Source: Trichopria drosophilae (taxonomy: Eukaryota > Arthropoda > Insecta > Hymenoptera > Diapriidae). Taken from it: a stretch of 64,000 nt of DNA. The stretch covers positions 94,421,001 to 94,485,000 of the forward strand of contig CM059587.1 in NCBI GenBank assembly GCA_030407085.1, written 5' to 3'. This document shows positions 24,211 to 36,345 of the stretch, in pieces (positions within the stretch are counted from its first letter, which is position 1; every line of letters starts with the position of its first letter). Made by a program: the position numbers and the translations under genes. The notes beneath the pieces are model-generated. The model did not search any database. It was not told the origin of the DNA and saw only the letters and a list, made by a program, of their open reading frames with translations.

Positions 24211-26389
24211 TTTATCCTTTTCTATCCGGCTTACTAACTTTTTCTAAAAGTGTGTTTCACCACTGCGTTAATTCCTGGAATCATTATGGAGAAGAAAAAA
24301 TAGGCTTCATTTCATTCTCAGTAGTGATAGTATTAAAAATGAAAACATTCTTATTCAAGAGATTAAACTTTAGAAAATAATAGTAGGCTTTGAACCAGGT
24401 TCTCATATCAGAAAATCCGCAATCTACGAAATAAGAATACAAAAGGGTAGAAGACGATATAAGGCACGCCCATTCAGAGTCAGCCCCACCCCCTCCATTT
24501 CGTTCCACAGAACCACTGGATTCCTTCTGTATCTTATTTACACCCGGTTTTGGAAAAACTGCGGGAAACTCAGTTCGGTGACTATTTCATCTTCAAAAGA
24601 TAAAAACGCCTATCTAATCAAGATATTATCCGTATCTAGGAATCGTAATTTGTCAACAACTCATATTTTTGGTCATTTTAAATGTTTGAAAGTGATTAGT
24701 ACAGTTGGATTTTTATCTAAACTGTAATATGTACCATAAGCAATGAGTAACTGGAAAGAAACTTTCGTCGCTTGTTGGGCATCGTGTTCTGCAATAATCT
24801 AGGAAATTCTTTCTCCAACCACCAGCTAGAAACATGGCTACGTTGCTTTTAACCCTACGGCCTTTTAACCTAACCTCCTACCTGGGTCAGTTCGACTATG
24901 TCAATAAAAAATACTTACAATATCAAAAGGGACAACTCTAACTTCGGTCATGCCTCACAGGGTTAACGAAATTCAAAATTCAAAAAGCATATGGATGGGA
25001 ATAAACATCATCATACCATTAGGATAAAGATGACGCAAATAATTAAAAGAATAAAGCTTTCGACATATGTTTTCAAACATAATTCAGATCCCAGTGGGAG
25101 GCCACCACGTTTCATCCTTTTAGAAAATTAGACGATGAAGACTATTTAATATACCGTAAACTAGGCATTCACTGGCTTCCCTAGAAGAGAATACAACTTA
25201 AACAAGCTTATCTAAAGTCATGCTGAAGAAAGCCAGGTGTAACTCTGATGAAGCACTCACAAGTTTTCTTAAGAATCACATTAATATTCTATGGCAGAAC
25301 CACATGTCCAATTCTGATACTTAGTGTCATTGGGAATCTGCGACAGCTTCTTAATCAGATTCCAGTGCGAATTCCTGAACAGATTCGAGTAGAATTTTCA
25401 CAATGGTTAAAGATCTCTACAGGGAATAACACTTCTTATTTAATGTACAGGTGTTTAAAATGTACAAAGAATTTTTTTCTACAGTAAGGTGGATCTACCT
25501 GGATACTATATCTCGTCGGGTAGGAGGAACAAGGTTCTATTTTGCTGTGGAACTTAAAATCGTTCTGGATCGGTGTGGCAATGGAAAGGAATGTCCCGAA
25601 GAACATTTTTTGACACCAACTAAGGTTGTTAACAATTTACACTTCATGCGCAAAGCAAATGGACCATAGTTCATTTACTGCACTAACGTAGCAAGCCCCA
25701 TAAAAATCGGAGGTATCAAATTTCGGAAGTGTACCCACACTATTTCTCCATCCATTTTTCTAAAATTAAGAAAATGAATTTTGAAACATTAAACTTGAAT
25801 TTGAAATCGAATTCTCCCCGAGATTCTGTGAGAACAGCTGATCAAAGTAAAAGATCCTACATAGAGCGATGTCCAATTGCAATTTATGTCCACGTTGCGA
25901 TGTACTACGATTATCTTTTGTAACGTAACACTATCCATGTCCCATTCTAGGATTGACTTTTTCTGAAGCGTGTTTTATAGATAATCGGCAAATATTTGAC
26001 ACGAATTTTATTGGGTTGTTGAAATATTAAATTTTTTAATAAACGGATGTATTTCCAACTAGTGCTGGCATGCTATTCATTTGTAACTTCTTTAATTTAT
26101 GGAACTTAAACCGCTAATCACGAATATGTCCACGAAAATGGTCAGTAAGGTAATTTAGAGACACTTGGAGTTTGAATAAAATCCTCTGCCAAACTTCAAA
26201 TATCTAGCCAAGAAATCCCAATTTTATTGCATATCCATGATGCATATACAACGAATTTTATTCTCTGTAGTGTATGCAGAAGAAATAACCAAATTGAAAT
26301 AACTTTTCGCTGACCTCCTTTCTATAAAGAATTCGTCTACATTTTGATATCAACATCTTAAAAATCCTTGATTTAAATTGGAACTGGAA
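24211..26389. other. Non-coding DNA, parts possibly derived from old repeats
   Basis: No gene is recognised. Open frames at 24284-24508, 25248-25487, 25451-25669 and 25729-25923 show no domains. The right-hand part grades into the degenerate 286-bp repeat family that is clear from about 26390. Confidence 0.45.
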
Positions 26390-28060
26390 GATCATGATGG
26401 TCCATAATTTCTTGAAGGAATCCATAACAAATACGACCATGATTTTGATTAGAAGAATATCGTAATGATCTAATATTGTAATAATATTCGCTATGCTTCA
26501 CTGTAAAAGTAGAAATTACATTATACCCAACACCTAAATGTGAAATTCGAGTCTGCAAGGGAGTTTAATCGGCTCTATCAAGGACCGCCACCTAGGCAAA
26601 ATTGAATGGTTGTTATGAGATTCTTAAGGAATATTAAGACAAAATTCCCTAACTTATGGATTAATCGCAATGGATCCTATAAAAGGAGGAATCGTGTTAT
26701 AACCAAGACTTGCATGGGCAATACTGGTCCTCCTCAGAATTTAATCAATTACATGCGGGCCTACACCTAATCGATGTTTACCATATTATTCTTCCTCAAT
26801 TATGAATATGGAAGAGGAATTTGAAGTCCGATCAGAAATTTATATGGAAGCTGCCCAACTCGGACTAAGAAGCTAATGATGAAATATAATATCCTGGAGG
26901 AATCCATATTATATGTGATCGACTTTGATGAGGATGTCGTAACGATTTACTATAAAAGCAGGAATAATATTGTACCCAGAGCTAAAAGAAAAATGCTAGT
27001 CCTATTTAGAATTGTATCATTGCTATCGAGGACCCGCACTCAAAAGTATAATTGATGTTCGTTAGGACATTTCTAATCGTATTTTTCTTCCGGATTTATG
27101 AAATGGAAGAGAAAGTTGACGTCCAACTACAAAATGATGGGGAACCTGCAGTATGGTTTGATCTAGAAAACAGATAAAATTAAAATTGGGCTAAGAAGCT
27201 AGTGATGAGATGTAATTCACCAGAAGAATGGAAAATAAACATGACCGAGTTTGACTGGGATGCTCTAGTGGTTTCCTATGGAAACAGTGCGGTTTCCTGT
27301 AAATGTTTTCCAGTATTAGCCTCTAACTATTTATAATCGTTGTTCATAATAAAGTTCCGGATCATATTAATTTTCCTAAATTATGGAAGTAGAAGAGAAA
27401 TCGGATGACCAACCAGGAAATCGTCAGGAGGCTGCACTATAATCTGAGTAACAAAACATGTAAAACTGAAATTGGACTAAGAAGCTAATGGTGAGCTACC
27501 ATATTCTGGAGGAATCCATAATATCTCATCCAATTTGATGAGGATGTCGTATTGATTTACTGTAAAAGCAGGAACGGCATTGAACCCAGACCTAAACGGA
27601 TCTTTCAAGGACCCCAACTAGACTTGGTCGATGTTCATCGTGAAATTACTTGTCATTCTTCCTTAATCATAAAAATGGAAGAGGAAATTGACTCCCGGAC
27701 AGGAAATGATTGGGAAGCTATGCTATAATCTGAGTGACAAAATATGTAAAACTAACACTGGACTAAGAAACTTATGGTGAACTAACATATCCTGGAGGAA
27801 TCTATTATATCTAACCCAGTTTGATGAAGATGATAATGGGTTACTATGAAAGCAGGAGTTATATTATACCCAGACCAAAACGGGAAATGCTGGTCCTCAT
27901 CAGAATTTGATCAGTTCTATCAAGAATTGGTCGTAAGCGCACTGATCATGTTTTACATCTTCATTTATAGAAATGGAAGTGGATATCAAATATCTGACCA
28001 GAATATGATCATAAAGGTCCACTGTAACCATGACAACCCACAAACATGATACTAGGTAGC
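26390..28060 (+). repeat. Degenerate tandem array, unit ~286 bp
   Basis: The anchor box GGAGGAATCC and relatives occur at about 26417, 26899, 27225, 27511 and 27797; the last three intervals are 286-326 bp. Within each unit the same boxes recur in order: AAGAAGCTAATGATG, the anchor, TTTGATGAGGATGTCGTAA, TTTACTGTAAAAGCAGGAA, CCCAGACCTAAA, TCAGAATTTAATCA, ATTCTTCC and ATGGAAGAGGAA. All frames contain stops, so the array is not a coding repeat. The 26707-27388 part has a long inverted copy at 29170-29855. Confidence 0.75.
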
Positions 28061-28286
28061 AAAACTATATCCTGCGAACATCTTCGGAGAGACGCTGCCA
28101 AAGTTAGATAACAACTCAGTCAAATTACTATACCAGGAATAGTTTTATCGGTGCATCACAACTTTTCAGGTCATCCATCGCTAAGTGGCCATCTTGAATG
28201 ATTTCCTGATGGCCATAGCCATGTTTTTGGTAAAGAGGTAGTCATTAATCGTACCAACCACGTAACACGATAAAGCACTTCAACAC
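28061..28286. other. Unassigned spacer between repeat array and GC-rich island
   Basis: No gene or repeat unit is recognised here. ATGGCCA-type words near 28186-28216 form short local inverted repeats. Confidence 0.4.
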
Positions 28287-28910
28287 GTGAAAAGAATTCG
28301 TTCAATTTTATTTTTGGATACGAGGAAAAAGATCGAAAGAGCAAAAAATGATCATGTAGTCATCAAAGCACGCGTTCATGGATCGCGAAAGTCAAATCGG
28401 ACGCATTCACACGATGAAAGTATGTACGTAAAGGTCCAAGACAATTATCGTTTCATCGATTCTCGGCATCGATCCTCACGAGGCGCAAAAGGACAAGCTT
28501 CGAAACGGTCGTTGTCGACAAATATGAAAAGGCGAGAGAGCGCCCGCGAACCATCTCGCGTGAGAGCGCACGGACGCGCGGTCCATGCCAATGTCGCATT
28601 GTACGCGTACGCGATCGTCGCCGCATCACTGACAATTAATTAAAGAATAATTTCTTGTCTTTGCGATACCCGGAGGAGCGTCGGCAGTTGGCGGCCAATT
28701 ATGCCACGGGACGAGCGCGGAATACGAAATGGCTCTTCAGGCTCATCCGAACGGACGCTCGGGAAAAGACTTAGCCACTATTACGGGCCTTTCGTCGAAG
28801 CCAACACGGCGATCGAACGTCGTTAAAGTGTGACGACGACGACGGCTTAGCCCTTACCCTCCTCTCGCACCCGGGTTTCGCGCGAGGAACTCCATCGATT
28901 ATTCATTTCG
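28287..28910. promoter_or_regulatory. GC-rich island inside the inverted-repeat loop, candidate regulatory element
   Basis: The composition changes sharply, with many CG dinucleotides (for example CGTGAGAGCGCACGGACGCG near 28558 and ACGACGACGACGG near 28833). Open frames on both strands (28287-28643 plus, 28453-28635 minus) give Arg/Ser-rich, domain-free translations. These are typical of chance frames in CG-rich DNA. It may be a conserved non-coding element or an unrecognised promoter. It lies in the loop between the inverted arms at 26707-27388 and 29170-29855. Confidence 0.35.
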
Positions 28911-29169
28911 GATACTCTTTATGAGCATGAACCATTCGCCTTCGTCGGTTCAGCCGCGCCTTAGACTTTCTGAGCAATCGGGAGATCACTTTGAGGTTCG
29001 TTTTGTGAATTTTCGAGAATATTGAAAAACCATGAAATTTGCAAGTCCAACGAGCGAATATGTGGAGCGAAAACAAAGGCAACTGGGTAAAAACCACAAA
29101 ATGCTTCAGAATTATCTTTGAATCAGAAATTTTGCAATGTTTCTGAATTCTTTCATCTGAATACTTTCA

Positions 29170-29855
29170 TAATTTAGGAAAAATAATATGATCAGGAACT
29201 TCATTATGAATAACGATTATGATTAGTTAGAGGCCATTACGGGAAACTATTTTCAGGAAACTGCACTGTTTTGATAAGAAACCACCGGAGCATCCCAGTC
29301 AAACTAGGTCATGTTTATTTTTCATTCTTCTGGTGAATTACATCTCATCATTAGCTTCTTAGCCCAATTTTAATTTTATCTGATTTCTAGATCAAAACAT
29401 ACTGCAGCTTCCCCATCATTTTGTGAACGAACGTCAACTTGCTCTTCCATTTCATAAATTCGGAAGAATAATATGATTAGAAATGTCCTAATAAACATCT
29501 ATTATACTTAAGTGGGGGATCTTGATAGAAATGATACAATTCTAAATAGGACCAGCATTTTTCGTTTAGCTCTGTGTACAATATTATTCCTGCTTTTATA
29601 GTAAATCGTTACGACATCCTCATCAAATTGGGTCAGATATAATATGGATTTCTCCGGGATATTGTATTTCATCATGAGCTTCTTAGCCCGACTTGGGCAG
29701 CTTCCTAATTATTTTCTGATCGGACGTCAAATTCCTCTTCCATATTCACAATTGAGGAAGAATAATATGGTAAACAGCGATTAGGTCTAGGCCCAAGAAT
29801 TAAATTCTGATGAGCACCAGTATATTTCCCATGCAATTCTGAATTCTATTTCTTA
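29170..29855 (-). repeat. Inverted copy of two units of the ~286-bp array
   Basis: Read on the minus strand this segment follows 26707-27388 almost base for base. The shared boxes include TTACCATATTATTCTTCCTC, TTTGATGAGGATGTCGTAAC, TTTACTATAAAAGCAGGAAT, AAATGCTGGTCCTATTTAGA, AAATGATGGGGAAGCTGCAG and TTTGACTGGGATGCTC. Arms are ~680 bp, separated by about 1.8 kb. The flanks on the outer side are not shared. Confidence 0.8.
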
Positions 29856-30255
29856 ATACATCAATTAGCATTCATAAAGTATGCAATATTTTCGCATGGT
29901 TATGAATCGTTCAGTGAAGTTCTGAAATCTGGACCTTTTCATTCCGATGACCTGATATCACCAATCATCTATAACGAAAAATGACTATTTTAGTCCGTTC
30001 TTTACATTTGGAAATCTCAACATCAATCATAATTGCCTTTGCGGCGGTTTGTGCAATAAACATAATGGATATTGGCCAATTACAATCATCATAGGTGTCA
30101 ACGACACCTGGCTGCAGATACTATCCTAACCACAGAATGGGAGCGATTTGTTTGTAAACAAAACCATCAAGCAAGTATATTTCTGGACTGCCCTAATGAT
30201 CATGAAGCATTCGAAAGTTTGTGGTTTCAGAATGATTGACAATTTCTCACTGAAT

Positions 30256-30519
30256 ATATGTGACGCGTTCTGAAGAAAGGGACCTAAGCGTCCGAACGGC
30301 AATTATGAGGAGAGGGAAAAGAAGAGGCAAGACTGCGGCGCAGTGTTTCCGATATTCTCTTACTCTCTTTCTGTACACTACTAAATCGAGTTAGGAAGAT
30401 ATGCTGAAAATTTCAGCTCAAAATATTGAAAATTGAGCCGTTGGTAGCATATCTTTTCCCTCTCCTGCACAATTATCGTTCGGACGCTTAGGTCCCTTTC
30501 TTCAGAACGCGTCACATAT
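30256..30519. mobile_element. ~258-bp MITE with ~40-bp terminal inverted repeats
   Basis: The left end TGTGACGCGTTCTGAAGAAA continues as GGGACCTAAGCGTCCGAACG. The right end is its exact reverse complement, ending GCGTCACA. Taking TGTGACGCG as the terminus (30259-30516), both sides are flanked by TA. The interior is non-coding and includes a second short inverted pair (AGATATGCT near 30397 and AGCATATCT near 30448). Near-perfect ends imply a fairly recent insertion. Confidence 0.85.
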
Positions 30520-30682
30520 CAAGAAGAATCAGAAAGCAATCATCCATTTTAACATGGCAGCAAGTATTCACAAGGATTCAAAAGTATATTATGCAACAAG
30601 GGCGCAATTACCGAATATTCGACGAGTGCGAAGTTTGTCGCACGAGCGAAGAGAGGCTGACAATCACACTCGTCGGATATCG

Positions 30683-32549
30683 ACCCGACCAGAAATTTAG
30701 TCAGGCTAGAATCAGGTCCGGATCAGGCAAACTAGAAATAAATTCATGCCTCTGGTCAGGCCTTGATCAGGTGACGGATCCGGCCCTGATACACAGTGTA
30801 ACGTTTTTTCTAACAAGGCCCGGATCAGGCATCGGGTCAGACTCCGGACCAGGGCCTGATAATTTGGCCAGAGCAGAAACATTAAAAAGTAGGATGAATT
30901 ATTATCGATTTTTATTTTTTATTATAATTTATGTGTTGTTAGGTATATTATAACGAAATATAGTTCTACAATTTCGCTCGCAAATAAACCTATGAACCTG
31001 AAAAAATTCTACCCAGACCGAGGATCGAACCCTGGTCCGTCGCTTGTGACGCTGACGCCTTAACCACTACACTACGCTCGCATATTTATATCAACACGTG
31101 AATAAAAGTAACTTATAGACAACGTAATTTATACATATGTGGTTCAAACGAGATTTAGCGTAAATATCACAATAATATGGCATTTTCAGTACTTTCGCAT
31201 TGAAAGGAACGGTCGTTCTAGCATTTCACGAGTAGCTGATGATGTATTCTTCGTCAAATAATTTATAAAGTTTAATTACATCAGTATTATCGAAATAATG
31301 AATTAAAATGTCATAAAGTAGCAGTGCACCCATTACTGAAGCATTGCTCCTATTTCTGAGCACATTTTAATACCTATTACTGCACTTTTTTTACAATCCG
31401 GAATTTCTCGCTTCGCTCGGATGACAAATTTCGCTCATGTGGGAAATACCTACTTTGCGCACTCGTATTGTAATGTACTATTTACGCAACAAAAACACTG
31501 CGCAAAATAAAATTTTTCGCATACAATGGCAAAAAGCATTGTTCCATATTGGTGCGTAAAATTTTTCCTTTTACGCACGTGTATCGAAAAGTACTATTAT
31601 TTACCATTAACTTTACTTAAATAGGTATTATGTAGTATGGAAACCTGCTTTTGACAGTTTCAATAAATTCAACACTACTTAAAAGATGGTGTTGCGTGGT
31701 GTTGCGGTACCGTAAGCATATAGAAAATACATCATTTTGGCAAGTTTTTGGGTGTTCAGTTTTCAAGTTCCTTTAGAAAATAATAAAAAACATTCTCAAA
31801 TTGACAAATTTTTTTGAATTTTAACGTAAATATTAAAAAATGTATGGACATTTTTTTAAAAGGCAATAATAATTTTAAACCATTTATTTTTGTATTTCAA
31901 ACGAAAAACGCAGTAATACGGACACCCGTAGTAATTGGTACAGTGACCCCATTATTTAACAAAAAATATAGCAACTCTTTGCAGAAGTTAATATGCACCT
32001 ACAAAATATTAAACGCAACTATTTTGTACAGTTATTTTTGTTGGAAAATATATACAACTATTATTTTATTTGAATTAGTTTTATTAATTTTGTCATTTTT
32101 TTGTTAGAAATAATTGTATTCTGAATGTTATATTCTTATTTATAAGTCGTTTAAAATAGGTTAAATGAACATTTTAAAAATATTTATAAAATGCTTCTAC
32201 ATTTTTCTAAATTAATTTAAAAATTCACGAATATCAACAAATCAACGAAAATTAGAGTGAACATAAAAACACTTTTCCTAAATAACTTCGGATAAATTTA
32301 AAAAATTAAATTTAAAAAAAAAAATTTCATTATAATTTTCCATATTCAGTCGTATATGTGGAGGCCATGGTGGAGCTTGAACAGGTCCTGATGTGTTTAC
32401 ATTCAGGCACGCCTTGTCAGGGGACCGTACTCGTACCTGGTCAGGGCCTGATAAGGTTACGTTCAGGCATGCCTAAACAGGCGGCCATGTTGAGGCCTGA
32501 TCAAGGCCTGATCAGTTATCAGGCTACCTGACAATATTTCCGATCGGGG
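30683..32549. mobile_element. ~1.87 kb element with CCTGATCAGG-rich ends (tentative)
   Basis: The left end ACCCGACCAGAAATTTAGTC (from 30683) is mirrored at the right by GACAATATTTCCGATCGGGG (to 32549). Both ends then run into clusters of CCTGATCAGG, GGTCAGG and GGCCTGAT words, over about 30700-30870 and 32370-32525. Such sub-terminal repeat clusters are typical transposase-binding arrangements. The interior is AT-rich without a transposase and includes a tRNA-like segment at 31011-31082. The target duplication is not clear, so the outer limits could be off by a few bases. Relatives occur at 51535-51744 and 60720-60805. Confidence 0.5.
31011..31082 (-). repeat. tRNA-like segment with A and B boxes, probable SINE head or tRNA pseudogene
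   Basis: On the minus strand the sequence contains TAGTGTAGTGGTTAAGGCG (A box, D-arm-like). After about 30 bases comes AGGGTTCGATCCTCGG (B box, T-arm-like). The expected acceptor stem does not form between the two ends, arguing against a functional tRNA. It lies within the tentative element 30683-32549. Confidence 0.55.
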
Positions 32550-33021
32550 ATATTTTGCCCGTGCTCCATACGATATTTTTTAATACGACGGGCGTGAGGC
32601 TCGATAATTTGCATCCGAATATTTCACTGTCACAAAGTGTTTATCAGTGCATCTGATTCTCCCCCTGAGCATCGCCCAGAACTTAGGACGTGGACATGGT
32701 GAGGTACTTGTTCCATATTTTAAAATTTTTTTAACAATATGATTATGTATAATAATACTTGAGTACACATACTTATATCCGGCTTAATATAAGACGTACG
32801 TTTCCGAACAAGAAAAAAAGAGTTGAAAATCCTCAACTCTTCTACCCATATTTGTTCCGCCACTTTTAATTTTCAAAATTTGGAATCGTAATCAGTAACC
32901 TCGAAAACTCCTCTTTACCAAATATCAGTTAATTTATGTGAAAAATAAGTTCACAGCCGAATTGAATTTCATAATTTTCCATGTTCTTATTATTAATTCT
33001 TTATAACTAATTATGTATATA
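32550..33021. other. Short non-coding spacer between two elements
   Basis: No gene or repeat is recognised. The minus-strand open frame 32580-32768 has no domain. Confidence 0.45.
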
Positions 33022-33968
33022 CAGGGTGTCCGAGAACTCCCACATAATATTGCAGAGGGTGAATCTTGACATCATTCTGAGCAAAAAAGTTTAATACCAA
33101 AATTGGATCTGAAGCTCAGAATTTGAGTGGCGAGCCATTGAAGTTTAAAAAAAATAATAGTTTTTTTGCAATAACTCGGCTCGTTTTAAAGTTACTTTAA
33201 CGAATGATGACTGATTTTGAAGGTTTTTTATAGCGCTACAACTTATCTTGTATAGCCTATGACCTGCAACGAATATTTCGTCAGTTATGGACCTAAAAAA
33301 GGGTAAAAATGGCCTTTTTTGCAATTTTTCGCGTCTAACTCATTTCCTTAAAATGCTAGCAAAATATCATATTAACAGCGTTGTAGAGCTTGAAAAGGCG
33401 AAGAATTTGTCCCCTCATACGTTTCGTTTTGACAAAAATTGAGCCCGTGGGAAGACGTTAAAAATCAGAAAATAGGCGAAAAGTGGGTTTGGCATTACTG
33501 AAGCGTGTTTTACGCCTATTTTCTGATTTTTAACGTCTTCCCACGGGCTCAATTTTTGTCAAAACGAAACGTATGAGGGGACAAATTCTTCGCCTTTTCA
33601 AGCTCTATAACGCTGTTAATATGGTATTTTGCTAGCATTTTAAGGAAATGAGTTAGACGCGAAAAATTGCAAAAAGGCCATTTTTACCCTTTTTTAGGTC
33701 GATAACTGACGAAATATTCGTTGCAGGTCATAGGCTATACAAGATAAGTTGTAGCGCTATAAAAAACCTTCAAAATCAGTCATCATTCGTTAAAGTAACT
33801 TTAAAACGAGCCGAGTTATTGCAAAAAAACTATTATTTTTTTTAAACTTCAATGGCTCGCCACTCAAATTCTGAGCTTCAGATCCGATTTTGGTATGAAA
33901 CTTTCTTGCTCAAAATGATGTTAGGATTCACCCCCTGCAATATTATTCGGGAGTTCTGGGACACCCTG
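33022..33968. mobile_element. 947-bp near-perfect fold-back element with CAGGGTGTCC ends
   Basis: The left arm 33022-33478 and right arm 33513-33968 are almost exact reverse complements, separated by a 34-nt loop. The ends are CAGGGTGTCC and GGACACCCTG. The flanks are TATA at 33018-33021 and TATA at 33969-33972, fitting a TA or TATA target duplication. There is no coding frame. High arm identity means a recent insertion or ongoing arm homogenisation. A diverged relative is at 35855-36345. Confidence 0.9.
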
Positions 33969-35854
33969 TATAGTGCTGCTTGAAAGTTTGAACCACGAAG
34001 CTTGTTCAGTAAGCGCCCAGTATTCCATTAAAAAAGATTTGAGCGACCTAGAGCGTAGAACTGTAAGGAAAAAAATTAAAAATAATTATAGCGCCACTAT
34101 AGTGGTGAGCGTCTAAAGTGTTAAGGAAATTGAGGCTATCTTTGGTTGCAAACTTGAATATCTTGCGTCGATGTAAAATATCCAATGTTTACCATTAGGT
34201 CCCAAACTTCAAATAACAAGAACATAAAGAAACCCTCTCGTTCGAAAATTCTTCATTCAATTCTATTCCAATACGTCATAGGGAACACGTTTGTTTGCAT
34301 TTATTAAGTGTTTATGTGATTGGGGTTCATAATGCCGCAAAAAATATAATTCTAGAAAATTGAAATTACAATAGTTCGCCATTTCTGGGGTCGCTTCAAC
34401 ATAGAATGACTAATAGATATAGCTCGGCTAAGGATATTATTATGATACAGAATTAAGGTGATAATTTTTTTAACAAAAAATTTGCTTCATGCACGGTTAC
34501 GGCGCGGAGTTTTACACTAAATAAATTTGAATATTTCGGACAGTATGAAATTCCCAATTGAATGCTGATGAATACTGTAATATGTCCTTTGTACTCATTA
34601 ATACTTTTTACTAATTTTTAGGGAAAATGCCATGAACGAAGCATTTGTTCTTTTTAAGAGAATCACCCTTGTGTATAGTTTTTCAGAAAAATTCAATTGC
34701 CATGGATCCTTTCATTTTTATCTGCATATGTGTTTATTTTTACCATAATGATTTTTTTTGGAGGTTAGGGTGATTTTAGAGGAAAAAAAATCCTCTAGTA
34801 ATGTTGGACAATTACATACACTTTTGGTTAAAACTTGGAAAAAACCGCAGTACATTTTTAATCTGAAACACATTCATAAAAAAACAGGGTTGAAATTTTT
34901 CGTTTTTTGCTATTTAAAAACAGTAATTTTAGTTTCAGATTTTTAAATCTACATTTAACCAGGCTAATCGATCGAGCATGCTTGAAAATGATCGACTATA
35001 AGGAGAGAAAATTTACGCTATTTTCTACTAAATAAATACTTCTGGAATTTTTGCGGATATCTCTCAAGCAGTCTCGAATGCTTCAAAAATTGTTAGAGTA
35101 TACTGTAAACGATTACGCAGAAGTTTAACTGCATCTCGATGTCTGTTACAAAAAAGACCTTTTCAGAGTTTTATATATAGAATACGTGACAAACTTATAA
35201 AAATTACAGAGGCCAACAAACACCTGGAAACCGGGCTTTACTTTTCGGAAGGTTTATTTATTATTGCCGTTAACAATTTCATCAATTACTTCGTAGGATA
35301 AGCTTAACTCGTACAGGCTTAGGTTTTCTTCATAATTTTCGTAAAATTAATCATATAGTTTAATCCACCTCTGTTGTCACTCGCGAAAAGTGATTATTGC
35401 TTTGTAATTTAATAACAAGGTACAATTTTTCAAAGAACCGCAGACTATGAAAAGAATAACAATCTTGGAACGTAAACAACATGCTTTAAGGATTATAACA
35501 GTTCACTAATTTAGTATCTTATATGGGCTCCTCTAAAATCCGCATTTATTTTATACATATTTTAAATAATTTTACCGAATACTTATTACGTAGAATTTTA
35601 GACCAATCAATTTTAATAAATTTAATTTTATCCATTATGTATAGAGAGTTTCGTTGCAAAATATTGCTTTGATGATTTGTCTAGCAATTGCCTAATTTGT
35701 AAAACAAGGAGGGTCTCTTGTACACACATCGACCAAATATATTTTTGTATTGTTTGAAATTTCATGTAATTGAATATTGGAAAAAGCACATTAAAAATCA
35801 TGCATTTGAAATCTACAATCTTAAACGGTATTGAAATTTAATGAACATGTACAG
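33969..35854. other. AT-rich non-coding DNA
   Basis: No gene is recognised. Open frame 34758-34946 is AT-driven. A small inverted repeat ATAGCGCCACTATAGTGG lies near 34088-34106. Confidence 0.45.
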
Positions 35855-36345
35855 TAAATTTTTGCAGTTTTTCGAGTTTACCTCATTTCTATGAATAGAT
35901 AATGAAATACCACTACAAGGAAGTTGAAGCCCTGGGAAAAAACAACTTAACCTAATCCAAAAAGATTCAATGACAACTAAGCTCAAAAAAATCCTCTTAA
36001 TCTCACAAAATTGGCGGAAAACGGGTTGATATTCGCAACGCGCTTTTTGTTTTCTTCGATGGCTACGACTTTCTCATAGTGCTTTTTCATAACCTATTTA
36101 TCGAAATGAGGTAAACACAAAAAACTACAAAAATTTGCATTTATTGAGCTTTTTAGGCCTATAGCAAGGGAAATATTCATTTTGGGTCAAAGAGCCTCCA
36201 AAGAGAAGTAAATTGTAGAGCATGAAAATGGCTTTAAAATGAGCATAATTTTGTTAAGATAACTTCAAAAAAAGACAAGCTATTGCAAAAAGCGTAAAAT
36301 TGTAAGCGTTGGATAGAATTTTGGTAGACTTTCTGCTTTAAATTT
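35855..36345. repeat. Diverged fold-back fragment related to 33022-33968
   Basis: AAATTTTTGCAGTTTTTCGA with TTTACCTCATTTCTATGAAT (about 35855-35900) pairs with ATTTATCGAAATGAGGTAAA and AACTACAAAAATTTGCATTT (about 36093-36143). Downstream boxes (TTTTTAGGCCTATAGC, GAAATATTCATTTTGGGTCA, TTAAGATAACTTCAAAAAAA, GCTATTGCAAAAAG) parallel the right arm of 33513-33968 in the same order. It is an older, partly deleted family member. Confidence 0.55.

Noticed and set aside
24054..24380. 108-codon plus-strand open frame
   Set aside because: No recognisable domain; starts in a GC-rich island and continues into AT-rich DNA without a splice signal.
28287..28643. 118-codon plus-strand open frame
   Set aside because: Basic low-complexity translation, overlapping open frame on the other strand, no known domain; best explained by CG-rich composition.
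30591..30953. 120-codon plus-strand open frame
   Set aside because: Most of it is read-through of CCTGATCAGG-type repeats and TIR sequence.
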